In this document: one piece after another, positions 54,792-64,000 of the stretch
Position numbering within the stretch: the stretch's first letter is position 1
How the letters are laid out: each line of letters begins with the position of its first letter
Assembly: GCF_000568405.1 (NCBI RefSeq)
Contig: NZ_ARZY01000016.1
Coordinates: forward strand, 29,863-93,862
DNA: 64,000 bases
Source: Catenovulum agarivorans DS-2
GTDB lineage: Bacteria; Pseudomonadota; Gammaproteobacteria; Enterobacterales; Alteromonadaceae
Direction of reading: 5' to 3'
Notes under the pieces: generated by a model
What the model was told of the DNA's origin: nothing
Database searches by the model: none
Seen by the model: only the letters and a program-made list of their open reading frames with translations
Position numbers and translations under genes: made by a program

Positions 54792-55244
54792 TTACTCAAC
54801 ATACGCCGCGGTTCCCCACAATGGCACGGTTGACAAACTATGTTTAAAACTGCCATCTGTCTCTTTAGTGGTATAGCTCAAATACAATAGCGTTTGGGTT
54901 TCTGCGTCATAAATGCGGCGCACTTTCATCGTCTTAAAAAAGATGCTTTTTGACTGTTTAAACACCACATCTCCAGATTTGCTTTTATCTATGTTCGTCA
55001 GCATTTCTGAGGTAATTTCACCTGTTTGACGACAAGCGATTGAACTATCACTTGGATCAGACAAGCTTAAATCAGCTTCAATAGACGCAACATGGCAGGT
55101 CACGCCAGGCACTAATGGATCTTGCAGAGATGAAATTTTGATATCTTTAGTGGTAAATAAACCCAAAGAAACATCACCAACTTCTTTGTCTGAACAGGCA
55201 GAAAGTAAGCCTGCTAATAATCCAATTAAAAATACGTTTTTCAT
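54792..55244 (-). CDS. CreA family lipoprotein
   Basis: A 150-residue protein of the CreA family (function unknown). The lipobox LLSACS puts the mature Cys near residue 17. Conserved CreA features: VGDVSLGLFTTKDIKISSLQDP, VPGVTCHVAS, SIACRQTGEI and the FKTMKVRRIYD segment near the end. ATG 55244 is preferred over 55250 because AAGGA lies 5 bases upstream of the former. It is a single gene between the fic remnant and the helicase. Confidence 0.85.
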   Translation of the reverse strand: MKNVFLIGLLAGLLSACSDKEVGDVSLGLFTTKDIKISSLQDPLVPGVTCHVASIEADLSLSDPSDSSIACRQTGEITSEMLTNIDKSKSGDVVFKQSKSIFFKTMKVRRIYDAETQTLLYLSYTTKETDGSFKHSLSTVPLWGTAAYVE

Positions 55245-55275
55245 AAACATCCTTACTTTTATGTTAATACCTAGC

Positions 55276-58200
55276 CTAAAAAGTTTCTTTTAACATTGCC
55301 AGCATATCTTCAACCGACAAGGGGAGTGCTTGTTCATTGCCTGCAAGCAACTTATCCGCCAAGTCACGTTTGTTTTGATGCAGCGCGACAATTTTTTCTT
55401 CAATAGTATTTTTTGCAATCAGTCGATAAATGGTGACAGGTCTTTGTTGGCCTAACCTATGAGCACGGTCGGATGCTTGTTCTTCAACAGCGGGGTTCCA
55501 CCAAGGGTCCATATGGATAACATAGTCTGCCGCGGTTAAATTTAACCCTGATCCACCAGCTTTTAAGCTAATCAAAAATACATCACCTTCGCCATTTTGA
55601 AAAGCGTTTACCGCTTGTTGGCGCTGTTTTTGTGGGGTTGAGCCATCTAAATATTGGTAGCTTAACCCCTTATTTTCAATATGCTGTTTAATCAACTGCA
55701 AATGGCCAACAAACTGACTAAAAATCAAGGCCTTGTGTTTGTTTTGTTGTAGCTCATCCAGCAACTCATCTAACGCTGCTAGTTTGGCACTTGGTATGGT
55801 GCTTTCAGCCATAACTAATTTAGCATTGCAGCAGGCTTGGCGTAATTTAGTCAACTCAGCAAGCATTTTTATTCTATGCTCAGCAGCATTACTATTCGCC
55901 GCAGCTTGGCTAATATTGTCTATCGCGGTTAAGCGCAAAGCTTGGTAAAAGTTTTGCTCGTCACTAGAAAGCTCGACGGCTAAATTAATATCAGTGCGAG
56001 GAGGTAGCTCAGTCAATACTTGGTTTTTCATGCGGCGCAAAATAAACGGCGCGATTAAGGTTTTTAAACTCTGGCGTGCTTTATGAGCCGCGATTTTATC
56101 CTCCTTTGCATTTGCAATAGGTTGAATAAATCGGCGGCCAAATTCTTTCAAATTACCCAATAACCCAGGGTTTACAAATTTAAATAGGCTCCAGAGTTCG
56201 GTGAGATCATTTTCAATTGGCGTACCAGTTGTGATCATCTTAAACTCCCCCTTTAACTGAAACGCCGCTTTACTGCGTTTGGCTAATGGATTTTTTAATG
56301 CCTGTGCTTCGTCGGCAATAATCGTTTGCCACCTGACATTGGCAAGCTTGTCGCTTTCACGTTGTAACAAACCATAGCTGATGATAACTAAATCAAATTC
56401 AGCCAAATTTTCTAATAAAGACAGCCTTTGTTGATCACCAGAGTGATCAGCAAATAGTTTTACATTGAGAGTTGGCGCGAACTTAGCCACTTCTTGTTGC
56501 CAATTAAAACAAACCGAGGTCGGAGCTATAACCAAACTCGGCCCCTGTGATGCGCGTGATAACAACACAGCCAACGCCTGCAACGTTTTACCTAAGCCCA
56601 TATCATCGGCCAAACAAGCACCTGCGCCCCAATGCGCTAAGCGACTGGCCCAATCAAACCCGACTTGCTGATAATCGCGCAGCTCAGCTTGTAAAGTGCT
56701 CGGAACTTGTGGGGTTATCTTATTCGCCTGATACATTTTTTGTGTTTGCGTTTCCCAAGCATGCAAGGTTTTTAAGCGCATACCTTGTGTGGCTTCGGCC
56801 ACTTGTATGCTGGCAAGCGGGTGAAATTTACCCGCCTCTGTGCTGTGCGCTAAAGTTTGCACACGTCGGCGTAGATCGTCTGATAAAACCAAGACCTGTT
56901 GTTGGTCTAGTTCAATAAAACGGCCATTGCTAGAGCTGACTAATTGCAGCAGTTTTTTCAGTTCGATAACTTGTTCTTCATCAACTTTGAGCTCACCCGA
57001 AATTTCAAACCATTCATTTTTCTTATTAACTGCCAATTGCATGTTTTCACTGCCAAGTGGCTGGCTCAATGATAATTTTTTACCTTTTGGCCAGCGTAAT
57101 TTAAGGGGTAAATCAGCAAGTGGTTGTTTAACCAAGTGTTCGAGTTGTTCTAGTGTCGCTAGAGCATCTTGCGGCTCGGCTAAAATGAGTTTGGTATCGG
57201 CCATAGCTAAAAAGCTAGAACAAGCTTGGTCGAGTTTATCTAACAATGTTTGTTCAGCTATTAAATCGCGTTGGGTTGCTATGCGCTCGCCGTTAATTTC
57301 AGTAGTGATATTGGCGCTTCCTACACCAGGCTGGAGCGCAGGGCCTTGTTCACCAAATGGCATGACCACACAGTCAAACTGCAAACCTTGCTGAAAAGGC
57401 TGAATGTTAATCACCAAATGTTTATCACTATCGTGTTTGGTTAAACCTGTATTGAGCTCAGCTAAATCCGATTGAATATTTAACAAAGGCGCGATAGCGC
57501 GAATACTCGCAAGTACTTTCTCTTTGGCTTCAACCGGGATTAACAATCCGCCTTCGCCAATAATTTCAGCAACTTGCAAATGAGTTGAATTAAATACAGT
57601 TAAACAATAAATCTCAGGTTTAATTTGTTTTAGTGAATAAGCTTTGTTTTTATCGCCGTTAAATTGAGGTAAATCCGCAATGCTTAAACATAATTGCTGA
57701 CCTTGTTGACTAATCAGCAGTTCAGGATCTTTTTGTGCCAACTCAATCGGTGCTGACAGGTCATCGGCTAAATAGAGATTGTGCGCGCCAACAGCTGCTT
57801 GCAATGCATTTAAACCTTCTAACTCAAATTGGACACTGCCATACCTGCCCCAAGTTTCGTAAGCTTGAATTTGTTGGCAAATTTTTAAATCTTGCTCAGA
57901 CAAATATGGGTAAGCTTCAGGTGTTTCAGCAAGCTTTTTTAAAGCAACGGCGCGACCTTTAGTCCAGCCACTTTTGTTGTGCTTTTGTTCTCGTGGTTTT
58001 AACTCAACTTGGTAACGCGAAATATGCATCTCCCAAATCAGTCTGGCTTGGTTAGCTGAAAGCGTGTTTTCTGCTTGAGCTGGCTGTTGTTGACTGCCTA
58101 ACGCTTGCAACTTTTCAAGTGCAATATCCCATGATGCTTTAGCTTTTACCGCATCGGGGAAAAAACAAATATCAGGTAAGCTGGCATGATTGCGCAATAG

Positions 58201-59499
58201 TTGTTCGGCAAGCTCTGTAAATAAGCGATAACCAAGTGTATTAAAAAAGCTGTTAGCAGCTTCAAGGGTTTTATGTTCAAACTGATTAACTTCGCCACTT
58301 ATCCAGCAGCGCAACAATGAATCGACGACTTTACCCAAATGATAATAACCAAGGTGCTGTTCAATCAAATTGCTAAAAGCAGAAGATGGATGCTGATATT
58401 TAGTCGCATTGGCTAACGCAAATAATCCAGGGTGCAAACAGGCGGTTAAATCGGCGCTGTTGAGCACACCTTTTTTATCCGTTTGCTCAAAGCGAATTTG
58501 CTCCAAAGCAAGGTTAAAATAGTCGGCAGACTGTTGGTTGCCCAAAGCGGTTAAACACAGTTTGTAAAACACACCAAATATGCCAGCCAAGTATTGATTT
58601 TTTCGTCGAGCAAATTTGTTTTTTGCTTTAATCGCTTGGCTAAAAAGTGCTTCAGCCTGAGCAAAATTACCCGTTAAAAAGGCTAAGCTTGCGTTTATTT
58701 GTAGCCCATAACAACTTGTATCATCAGGGCTGAGCAAAGAGGCCACTTTATCCAAGTGACCAAGGTAGAGATATTGCTCGGCCAGCAAGTAAGTTAAATT
58801 TTGATTATGTGGGTTTGCTTGTAGCACTTGCTGAGCAAGCTCTATCAAGTGGTCGATTGCAAAGCCATTTTGCAAATGGCTATGTAGCACAGTTGCAAAA
58901 GCTTGGTATTGGAAGTCATCCGATAAAGCCAGCATAGTATCTAGCTCAAACGGGATAAACAGTAGCTCAATTAAAACCTGGTTAAGCTCAAAATCAATGA
59001 CTTGCGGGTTGGCATTAAAGCTAAGTATTTGCACAACATTTGCCATTTCACCCAAATAAAAGAAGTCGCGAATTAACCTTTGTTGATCGTATTTGACTGG
59101 CTGCAATGCATATGGGTTAACCACAGGTACAACTTGTTCGGCTAAGTGGACAAGTTGATGAAAGAAGTGTTGCTGAATACATTCGTTGACTAATTTATCA
59201 GCCAATCGCCGATTTAAAATCACCCCGTCTGGCTGAACGTGTAAAAATTGTTCTGCAACCAAGTGCTTTTTTTCTTCCGCGTTTAAGCCCGTCAGTTTTT
59301 TTTCAAGCTCAAACACATTATGCATAGACACAAGCTTAATCAGCTGCGCCACTTTAGATTGGCCGATAGGCTTGTGTACCACAGCAAAAATTTTCAGAAT
59401 ACATTGGAGTTTTTGCGGCAGGGTTAAATAAGCTTGATAAAGTTTTTCTATTTCATCAGGCGTATTGCTGGATATAGCAATTGGGTAACTGGCTTGCAT
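55276..59499 (-). CDS. Large SNF2-family DEAD/DEAH helicase
   Basis: A 1407-residue protein. The N-terminal 900 residues are mostly helical, with TPR-like stretches (about 230-360), and have no assigned catalytic role. The C-terminal SNF2 ATPase has LADDMGLGKTLQALAVLL (Walker A), IIADEAQALKN (DEAQ), TGTPIENDLTELWSL, LISLKAGGSGLNLT and DRAHRLGQQRPVTIYR. Bacterial relatives are HepA-like proteins of unknown target. ATG 59499 is chosen over the in-frame TTG 59511. It is distinct from rapA, which is also in this window. Confidence 0.86.
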   Translation of the reverse strand: MQASYPIAISSNTPDEIEKLYQAYLTLPQKLQCILKIFAVVHKPIGQSKVAQLIKLVSMHNVFELEKKLTGLNAEEKKHLVAEQFLHVQPDGVILNRRLADKLVNECIQQHFFHQLVHLAEQVVPVVNPYALQPVKYDQQRLIRDFFYLGEMANVVQILSFNANPQVIDFELNQVLIELLFIPFELDTMLALSDDFQYQAFATVLHSHLQNGFAIDHLIELAQQVLQANPHNQNLTYLLAEQYLYLGHLDKVASLLSPDDTSCYGLQINASLAFLTGNFAQAEALFSQAIKAKNKFARRKNQYLAGIFGVFYKLCLTALGNQQSADYFNLALEQIRFEQTDKKGVLNSADLTACLHPGLFALANATKYQHPSSAFSNLIEQHLGYYHLGKVVDSLLRCWISGEVNQFEHKTLEAANSFFNTLGYRLFTELAEQLLRNHASLPDICFFPDAVKAKASWDIALEKLQALGSQQQPAQAENTLSANQARLIWEMHISRYQVELKPREQKHNKSGWTKGRAVALKKLAETPEAYPYLSEQDLKICQQIQAYETWGRYGSVQFELEGLNALQAAVGAHNLYLADDLSAPIELAQKDPELLISQQGQQLCLSIADLPQFNGDKNKAYSLKQIKPEIYCLTVFNSTHLQVAEIIGEGGLLIPVEAKEKVLASIRAIAPLLNIQSDLAELNTGLTKHDSDKHLVINIQPFQQGLQFDCVVMPFGEQGPALQPGVGSANITTEINGERIATQRDLIAEQTLLDKLDQACSSFLAMADTKLILAEPQDALATLEQLEHLVKQPLADLPLKLRWPKGKKLSLSQPLGSENMQLAVNKKNEWFEISGELKVDEEQVIELKKLLQLVSSSNGRFIELDQQQVLVLSDDLRRRVQTLAHSTEAGKFHPLASIQVAEATQGMRLKTLHAWETQTQKMYQANKITPQVPSTLQAELRDYQQVGFDWASRLAHWGAGACLADDMGLGKTLQALAVLLSRASQGPSLVIAPTSVCFNWQQEVAKFAPTLNVKLFADHSGDQQRLSLLENLAEFDLVIISYGLLQRESDKLANVRWQTIIADEAQALKNPLAKRSKAAFQLKGEFKMITTGTPIENDLTELWSLFKFVNPGLLGNLKEFGRRFIQPIANAKEDKIAAHKARQSLKTLIAPFILRRMKNQVLTELPPRTDINLAVELSSDEQNFYQALRLTAIDNISQAAANSNAAEHRIKMLAELTKLRQACCNAKLVMAESTIPSAKLAALDELLDELQQNKHKALIFSQFVGHLQLIKQHIENKGLSYQYLDGSTPQKQRQQAVNAFQNGEGDVFLISLKAGGSGLNLTAADYVIHMDPWWNPAVEEQASDRAHRLGQQRPVTIYRLIAKNTIEEKIVALHQNKRDLADKLLAGNEQALPLSVEDMLAMLKETF

Positions 59500-59570
59500 A
59501 TAAGGTATCAATTGAACAATTTTTTGTTCAACCTATCAGGTTTACCAACAATGCTCAATATTTGTAAAGA

Positions 59571-60689
59571 TTAAGCAGGATATAAACATCCTAGTACCTT
59601 AGCGCGTTTTGCCCCGGTTAAACTGGCGATATTGGCGGGTAACCGCTCGCAAAAACAATAGGCAAGCCAAGCGAAACATTGAGATTCAACCCAATCAGGA
59701 TCTATGCCTTTTTCCAGTGAGCTAGCTACTGAATAATTGGCTTGTGCGTAAAAAGCCAATCTTTGCATCAACAATGGATTATGTGCGCCGCCGCCACAAA
59801 TCCATAGCTGAGCATTTGCGAATTGGCTTTTTACTGAGTTGATAATGGTAATAGCGGTTAAGTCAACCAATGTTGCTTGGATGTCTTGTGCTGCGATGTT
59901 GTCGGATAATTTAGCCAAGTGAGTGTCAAGCCAAGCTAAATGAAAATACTCACGGCCAGTGCTCTTAGGGGCAGGGCGGGTAAAATAGTCGTCACTGAGT
60001 AATAAACTGAGTAAGTGCTCATTTACCTTGCCACTCAATGCCCACAGACCATCTTTATCAAAACTGAGTTGTTTAGTTTTAAAAATCCAATCATTTAATA
60101 GTGCATTACCAGGTCCAGTATCAAAACCCGCAATAACCTCGCCTTGTTGGTCAATTGCAGTAATGTTGGCAATGCCACCAATATTAACAATGACCTGATT
60201 GTTATTTTCACGCGCAAAAATATGTTGATGAAATGCAGGGACCAAAGGTGCGCCTTGGCCACCGGCGGCAATGTCTGCACTGCGAAAATCACCCACAACA
60301 TCAATACCTGTCAGCTCAGCCAACAAAGCATGATTGCCAATTTGCACACTAAATGGCGGATTAAAGTCAACACAATGTCGAATAGTTTGGCCATGGTTAC
60401 CAATTGCGCAAATCTGTTCAGCAGTTAAGTTATGTTGCTGCAGTAACTGATTAACAGCGGCAGCATAAAACTCGCTTAATTGTTGCGAGATAACGCCAGC
60501 AGTTTCAACTTCGTTAAGTGTTTTTTGGTATAAAGCACGAATTCTATCGGCGAAAGAGTGAGGGAAAGGTAAATAATAATGACCGACAGGATTGATAACC
60601 TGTTTGCCGTCACGCTGGCAAATATCAACTAAGCTGGCATCAACACCATCGGCGCTGGTGCCAGACATTAAGCCTATAAACAAAGGCAT
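59571..60689 (-). CDS. anmK: Anhydro-N-acetylmuramic acid kinase
   Basis: A 372-residue kinase that phosphorylates and opens 1,6-anhydro-MurNAc, recycling peptidoglycan. It starts with the family motif FIGLMSGTSADGVDASL (ATP and sugar binding), followed by AIGNHGQTIRH, DVVGDFRSADIAAGGQGAPL and the catalytic-region VNIGGIANIT and GFDTGPGN. The length equals E. coli AnmK (369). It begins 9 bp after the M23 peptidase gene on the same strand, a common pairing of cell-wall genes next to tyrS. Confidence 0.95.
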   Translation of the reverse strand: MPLFIGLMSGTSADGVDASLVDICQRDGKQVINPVGHYYLPFPHSFADRIRALYQKTLNEVETAGVISQQLSEFYAAAVNQLLQQHNLTAEQICAIGNHGQTIRHCVDFNPPFSVQIGNHALLAELTGIDVVGDFRSADIAAGGQGAPLVPAFHQHIFARENNNQVIVNIGGIANITAIDQQGEVIAGFDTGPGNALLNDWIFKTKQLSFDKDGLWALSGKVNEHLLSLLLSDDYFTRPAPKSTGREYFHLAWLDTHLAKLSDNIAAQDIQATLVDLTAITIINSVKSQFANAQLWICGGGAHNPLLMQRLAFYAQANYSVASSLEKGIDPDWVESQCFAWLAYCFCERLPANIASLTGAKRAKVLGCLYPA

Positions 60690-60698
60690 AAATCATCC

Positions 60699-62111
60699 TT
60701 AATTGGCCGCTAATAACACGCGTTTATTGGTTTGCAATAACGACATCATATTATTCGCAATGGCCATAAACTCAGCTTTTTCGCTTGATTCAATAGGTAA
60801 AGCTTTAGGTAATTTAACGGTTTTTGGATTTCTGTGCACACCGTTAACCAAAAACTCATAATGTAAGTGCGGCCCAGTTACTCGACCAGTTGCACCAACG
60901 GTACCAATTTTTTGATTTTGTTTAACTTTAGCACCCGTGCGCACATAACGTTTGTGTAAGTGCAGATACTTAGTTACGTATTCTTTGCCATGCTGAATAA
61001 ATACATAGTTACCATTTAAACTGTTGTAACCTGATTTGATAACTTTACCGTCACCTGCTGCAACTACAGGGGTACCAGTGCGAGCCGCATAATCAATTCC
61101 GCGGTGCGGCGCTACTCGGCCTGTTACAGGATGCAGTCGGCGAGGGTTAAAGCTAGAGCTGATATACTTAAAGTTAACAGGTGCGCGTAAAAACGCTTTG
61201 CGCATACTGTTGCCTTCAGGGGTGTAATAACTGCCATCGCTATGGCGAATTGCCGCATACGTATCACCTTGGTTAACAAATTCAGCGGCTAAAATATTGC
61301 CATAACCTGCGTGTTCACCTTCAACCAATAGTTCTTCATATACCACGGTAAAACTGTCCCCTTTGCGAATATCTAATGCAAAGTCGACATCCCAACCAAA
61401 GATATTGGCTAAGTTCATAATTTGTGTATCGTTTAAACCTGCCTGAACACCAGCTTTCCAAAAGTTACTTTTAATCACGGCGGCAGCAAATGCGTGTTTA
61501 GTATCAACGGCGCGCGTTACTTGCTGTGCATAAAAACCAGTGTCAGCGGAGGTTATTTCGATATATTCAAACTTTGATAATGGGTACATTAAGCGATCAA
61601 ACTTATCATCTAAAAAGCCAAGTTCGATGGTTTGACCTGGACGCATCTTATTAATCAGGGTATTGGCCGCCGGGCCACTTTGACTCACTTGCAGTAAAGT
61701 TTTCGCTGAAATACGATTTCGTTCAAAAATTTTGGCTAAATTATCGTTTTTGCGAATTTTAACACTTCGCCATTCTATAGCTGAATTAACATTGTTGTCG
61801 GCGACATCGTTATGGGTATTTGCTGCTGAAGGTGATGTTTGTTCTGTTTGTGGTGCTTGCGCTGCTGTGTCGCTACTTTCAGGCTCAGCTTCTGATTCTG
61901 CTGGCGCTGTAGTCGGTTCAACCACTTCTAAAGTTGATAAGTCGTAACGCACACCAGGTTTCAACGCTGTTGTGCTGGAATCGTTTTGTTTAGACGCGCT
62001 CGCGTCTTCTAGTGGCAACCATAACGCAATTACCATTACTAAACTGATAAAGCCGATGTAGACTTTGTGCAATGTAGGGAAGTCGCTCCAAAATCGAGTC
62101 AGGCCACGCAT
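60699..62111 (-). CDS. Murein DD-endopeptidase, M23 family (MepM-like)
   Basis: A 470-residue cell-wall hydrolase. An N-terminal anchor (about residues 16-32) is followed by an acidic low-complexity linker (about 60-110), a LysM/OapA-like segment (VKIRKNDNLAKIFERNRISA) and a C-terminal LytM domain with zinc ligands in APHRGIDYAARTGTPV and GRVTGPHLHYEFLVNG. It is predicted to cut peptide cross-links during cell growth, like E. coli MepM (YebA). It is divergent from tyrS and upstream of anmK. Confidence 0.9.
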   Translation of the reverse strand: MRGLTRFWSDFPTLHKVYIGFISLVMVIALWLPLEDASASKQNDSSTTALKPGVRYDLSTLEVVEPTTAPAESEAEPESSDTAAQAPQTEQTSPSAANTHNDVADNNVNSAIEWRSVKIRKNDNLAKIFERNRISAKTLLQVSQSGPAANTLINKMRPGQTIELGFLDDKFDRLMYPLSKFEYIEITSADTGFYAQQVTRAVDTKHAFAAAVIKSNFWKAGVQAGLNDTQIMNLANIFGWDVDFALDIRKGDSFTVVYEELLVEGEHAGYGNILAAEFVNQGDTYAAIRHSDGSYYTPEGNSMRKAFLRAPVNFKYISSSFNPRRLHPVTGRVAPHRGIDYAARTGTPVVAAGDGKVIKSGYNSLNGNYVFIQHGKEYVTKYLHLHKRYVRTGAKVKQNQKIGTVGATGRVTGPHLHYEFLVNGVHRNPKTVKLPKALPIESSEKAEFMAIANNMMSLLQTNKRVLLAAN

Positions 62112-62230
62112 TACTTCTTAACCTCTATCACTAAAACATGCGAAGAATATAACGAATTTGTTCGTTTTGCCAGCATCCAAGCTTTAAATTCACTGAATTG
62201 GCAGATAAAATGTCGGGCTTTTACGTTGTA

Positions 62231-62259
62231 TTGGCAACTTTTCCGCACAGTAGTGTAAT
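62231..62259 (+). promoter_or_regulatory. Candidate sigma-70 promoter of tyrS
   Basis: TTGGCA (62231-62236), a 17-bp spacer and TGTAAT (62254-62259) lie 25 bp ahead of the tyrS ATG, in the right orientation for transcription start near 62266. Confidence 0.5.
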
Positions 62260-62284
62260 TCTTAACAATCAAAGTAGGTAAATC

Positions 62285-63487
62285 ATGGCCGATATTCAGG
62301 CAGCATTAGCAGAAATTAAGCGTGGTGCAGAAGAAATTTTGGTAGAAGAAGAGCTGATTGAAAAGCTTAAATCAGGTAAACCATTAAAAATTAAAGCGGG
62401 CTTTGATCCAACTGCGCCTGACTTGCATTTAGGGCACACAGTTTTAATTAATAAAATGCGTGCTTTCCAGCAATTAGGCCACGAAGTTATTTTCCTGATT
62501 GGTGATTTTACCGGTTTAATTGGTGATCCAACGGGTAAAAACGTCACTCGTAAACCGCTCACTAAAGAACAAGTGCTGGCGAATGCTGAAACCTATAAAG
62601 AACAAGTATTCAAAATTTTAGACCCGGCTAAAACACGCGTTGAGTTTAATTCTAAGTGGATGAACGAGTTAGGCGCTGCTGGCATGATTAAACTAGCTGC
62701 ACGTCAAACGGTAGCTCGTATGTTAGAGCGTGACGATTTTAAAAAGCGCTACAACGGTGGCCAACCTATTGCGATTCATGAGTTTTTGTATCCTTTAGTA
62801 CAAGGCTGGGACTCTGTAGCATTAGAAGCCGACGTTGAATTAGGTGGTACTGATCAAAAATTCAATTTGTTAATGGGGCGTGAGCTGCAAAAAGAAGAAG
62901 GTCAAAAACCACAAACAGTCTTGATGATGCCATTGTTGGAAGGTTTAGACGGTGTGCAAAAGATGTCTAAGTCGTTAAATAATTATATTGGTATTACCGA
63001 TGCGCCAAACGATATGTTTGGTAAAGTGATGTCGATTTCTGATGATTTGATGTGGCGTTATTTTGATTTACTGAGCTTCCGTCCAATTGAGGAAATAGCC
63101 CAGTTAAAACAAGATGTCGAGGGTGGTAAAAATCCTCGTGATATTAAAATTGAATTGGCGAAAGAGTTAATTGCTCGTTTCCATGATCAAGCCGCGGCGG
63201 ATAAAGCTGAACAAGATTTTATTCAGCGTTTCCAAAAAAATGCGATTCCTGATGATTTACCTGAAGTGACTGTGTCGGCGGGTGAAGCACAGGGTATTGC
63301 GAATGTGTTGAAAGAAGCTGGTTTAGTTGCGAGTACGAGTGAAGCCATGCGGATGATTAAGCAGGGCGCTGTTAAGATTGATGGTGAGAAAGTCGCTGAT
63401 AATAAGCTGCAAATTGAGGTTGGCAGTGAAGCGGTTTATCAGGTTGGTAAGCGTAAATTTGCTAAAATTACTTTAGTACTTTCCTGA
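62285..63487 (+). CDS. tyrS: Tyrosine--tRNA ligase
   Basis: A 400-residue class I tRNA synthetase. The HIGH-type motif is [12 protein letters not shown] and the KMSKS loop is [12 protein letters not shown], spaced as in the longer TyrRS (TyrZ-like) subgroup; the C-terminal S4 RNA-binding domain covers about 335-400 ([19 protein letters not shown]). The last codons and the stop lie inside a repeated sequence (TAGTACTTTCCTGA), so the final residues LVLS are encoded by repeat DNA. Confidence 0.95.
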   Translation: MADIQAALAEIKRGAEEILVEEELIEKLKSGKPLKIKAGFDPTAPDLHLGHTVLINKMRAFQQLGHEVIFLIGDFTGLIGDPTGKNVTRKPLTKEQVLANAETYKEQVFKILDPAKTRVEFNSKWMNELGAAGMIKLAARQTVARMLERDDFKKRYNGGQPIAIHEFLYPLVQGWDSVALEADVELGGTDQKFNLLMGRELQKEEGQKPQTVLMMPLLEGLDGVQKMSKSLNNYIGITDAPNDMFGKVMSISDDLMWRYFDLLSFRPIEEIAQLKQDVEGGKNPRDIKIELAKELIARFHDQAAADKAEQDFIQRFQKNAIPDDLPEVTVSAGEAQGIANVLKEAGLVASTSEAMRMIKQGAVKIDGEKVADNKLQIEVGSEAVYQVGKRKFAKITLVLS

Positions 63488-63527
63488 TTTTTATATTGTT
63501 GCTGGTTCATACACCGTTTTCTTGCAG
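63474..63527. repeat. 54-bp direct repeat, first copy (overlaps the tyrS stop)
   Basis: This stretch, from TAGTACTTTCCTGA to CCGTTTTCTTGCAG, recurs 197 bp later at 63671-63724 with a few mismatches. The first 11 bases equal the right tip of the palindromic element. Confidence 0.85.
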
Positions 63528-63567
63528 GCACGGAGTTTAAAGCGCTGCAAGAATGGTGCAATATATG

Positions 63568-63681
63568 GAAATTACTAGACCATAACTTTCGCAAAAACGC
63601 TGTGAATACAGTCCCTGTACGCTTCGCTTTTTCATCCATGAAAAAGAGATTTTGCTCTAAGTTATTGCTCTAGTACTTTCC
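63568..63681. repeat. 114-bp MITE-like palindromic element
   Basis: It is bounded by GGAAATTACTAGA (63568-63580) and TCTAGTACTTTCC (63669-63681), inverse at 12 of 13 positions; the imperfect inversion continues about 34 bp inward from each end. Internal stems are ACAGTCCCTGT and CTTTTTCAT/ATGAAAAAG. It has no coding capacity. Relatives lie at 16274-17896 (interrupted by the IS) and at 63945 onward. Confidence 0.8.
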
Positions 63682-63724
63682 TGACTTTTATATTGTTTCT
63701 GATACATACACCGTTTTCTTGCAG
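63671..63724. repeat. 54-bp direct repeat, second copy
   Basis: It matches 63474-63527 with a few mismatches and begins inside the right tip of the 114-bp palindromic element. Confidence 0.85.
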
Positions 63725-63944
63725 CAATAAAGATGTTAGGTAAAAGCTTGCTTGAAGACAACGAATTACTAGAGGACTGTGATTAGATTTACCAAAGCAG
63801 AACGTCGTTTTCAGGGATGAAAAGGAGAGCGTACATGGACGTATTAACAGCGGTTCTGTGTGGTAAATGTAATCATAGGCCGATTATATTGCAGGGACTG
63901 GCGAATAGCGTTTTTAGAAAATCATGCTTCGAGTGAGCTTGTAT

Positions 63945-64000
63945 GCACGGGGTTTAAAGCTCTGCAAGAATGGTGCAGTATATGGAAATTACTAGACCAT
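63945..64000. repeat. Third copy of the dispersed repeat, cut by the window end
   Basis: From GCACGG through GGAAATTACTAGACCAT this matches 63528-63584 with few differences, ending at the window edge within the left inverted repeat of the palindromic element. Confidence 0.8.

Larger units (their letters stand above)
63488..64000. other. Non-coding repeat-filled region after tyrS
   Basis: No plausible gene is seen on either strand in these 513 bp to the window edge. It holds palindromic repeats (described separately), an inverted repeat TTCTTGCAG/CTGCAAGAA (63519-63553), and a unique stretch 63725-63944 with the near-palindrome TACATGGACGTA (63833-63844). Confidence 0.7.

Noticed and set aside
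56547..57394. Plus-strand frames of 123 and 184 residues
   Set aside because: They overlap each other and sit opposite the conserved SNF2 helicase motifs; Cys/Ser-rich shadow composition.
63488..64000. rRNA operon leader or rRNA start after tyrS
   Set aside because: No boxA-like sequence or conserved 16S start is visible; the region is filled by palindromic repeats instead.

Overview
The window looks like chromosome from a marine gammaproteobacterium of the Alteromonadales type (an Alteromonadaceae or Catenovulum-like organism is my guess; no 16S is present to prove it). The support is RapA, GreB, ErpA, HemJ, the EF-P beta-lysylation genes, type IV pili, a cheR-cheD-cheB operon and the anmK / M23 peptidase / tyrS neighbourhood, all in an AT-leaning genome that often uses TTG and GTG starts.

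Layout. 0-1.5 kb: type IV pilus genes pilA and pilB (pilB runs off the left edge). 1.8-4.9 kb: a probable Moco riboswitch followed by a compact molybdenum cofactor operon moaA-mobA-moaB-moaC-moaD, without moaE. 5-7.5 kb: cheR-cheD-cheB. 7.6-16.2 kb: housekeeping genes (CnoX-like thioredoxin, hemJ, a ClC protein with unusual ion-path residues, a DUF6776-like protein, erpA, a TlpA-like thioredoxin, the complete EF-P modification set epmA-efp and epmB, and a small YjfB-like protein). 16.3-17.9 kb: an IS1111-group (IS110 family) element lying inside a palindromic MITE-like repeat whose relatives recur at 63.5-64 kb. 18-20.7 kb: TPR protein plus a DesK/DesR-type two-component pair behind a perfect 16-bp palindrome. 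20.7-27.4 kb: greB, a phosphopantetheinyl transferase, rapA, a periplasmic solute-binding protein, ACP phosphodiesterase, and a WYL regulator with a small ABM-like protein.

27.6-54.3 kb is the accessory and most interesting part. It holds an M4-like metalloprotease lipoprotein with a PKD domain, a NYN-domain protein, and then two divergent blocks around a 328-bp control region. Leftward lie an FG-GAP/UnbV/HEAT-like protein and, overlapping it by 4 bp, a membrane cytochrome b plus pentaheme cytochrome c fusion. Rightward runs an apparent seven-gene, 18-kb operon for cell-surface proteins: a 1707-residue lipoprotein with nine nearly identical 35-residue Asp-rich repeats and a Cys-rich tail, two related small secreted proteins, a small membrane protein, a 3443-residue secreted protein with 24 tandem SbsA-type Ig domains arranged in a nine-domain super-repeat, a short anchored coiled-coil protein, and a DsbC-like thiol-disulfide protein. 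My inference is a large surface or adhesion apparatus with its own disulfide-folding factor, perhaps functionally linked to the divergent redox proteins.

54.3-64 kb returns to core genes: a broken fic gene, a CreA-like lipoprotein, a large SNF2-family helicase, anmK, an M23 peptidase and tyrS, and then about 500 bp of non-coding repeats up to the right edge. No tRNA, rRNA or CRISPR array was seen.
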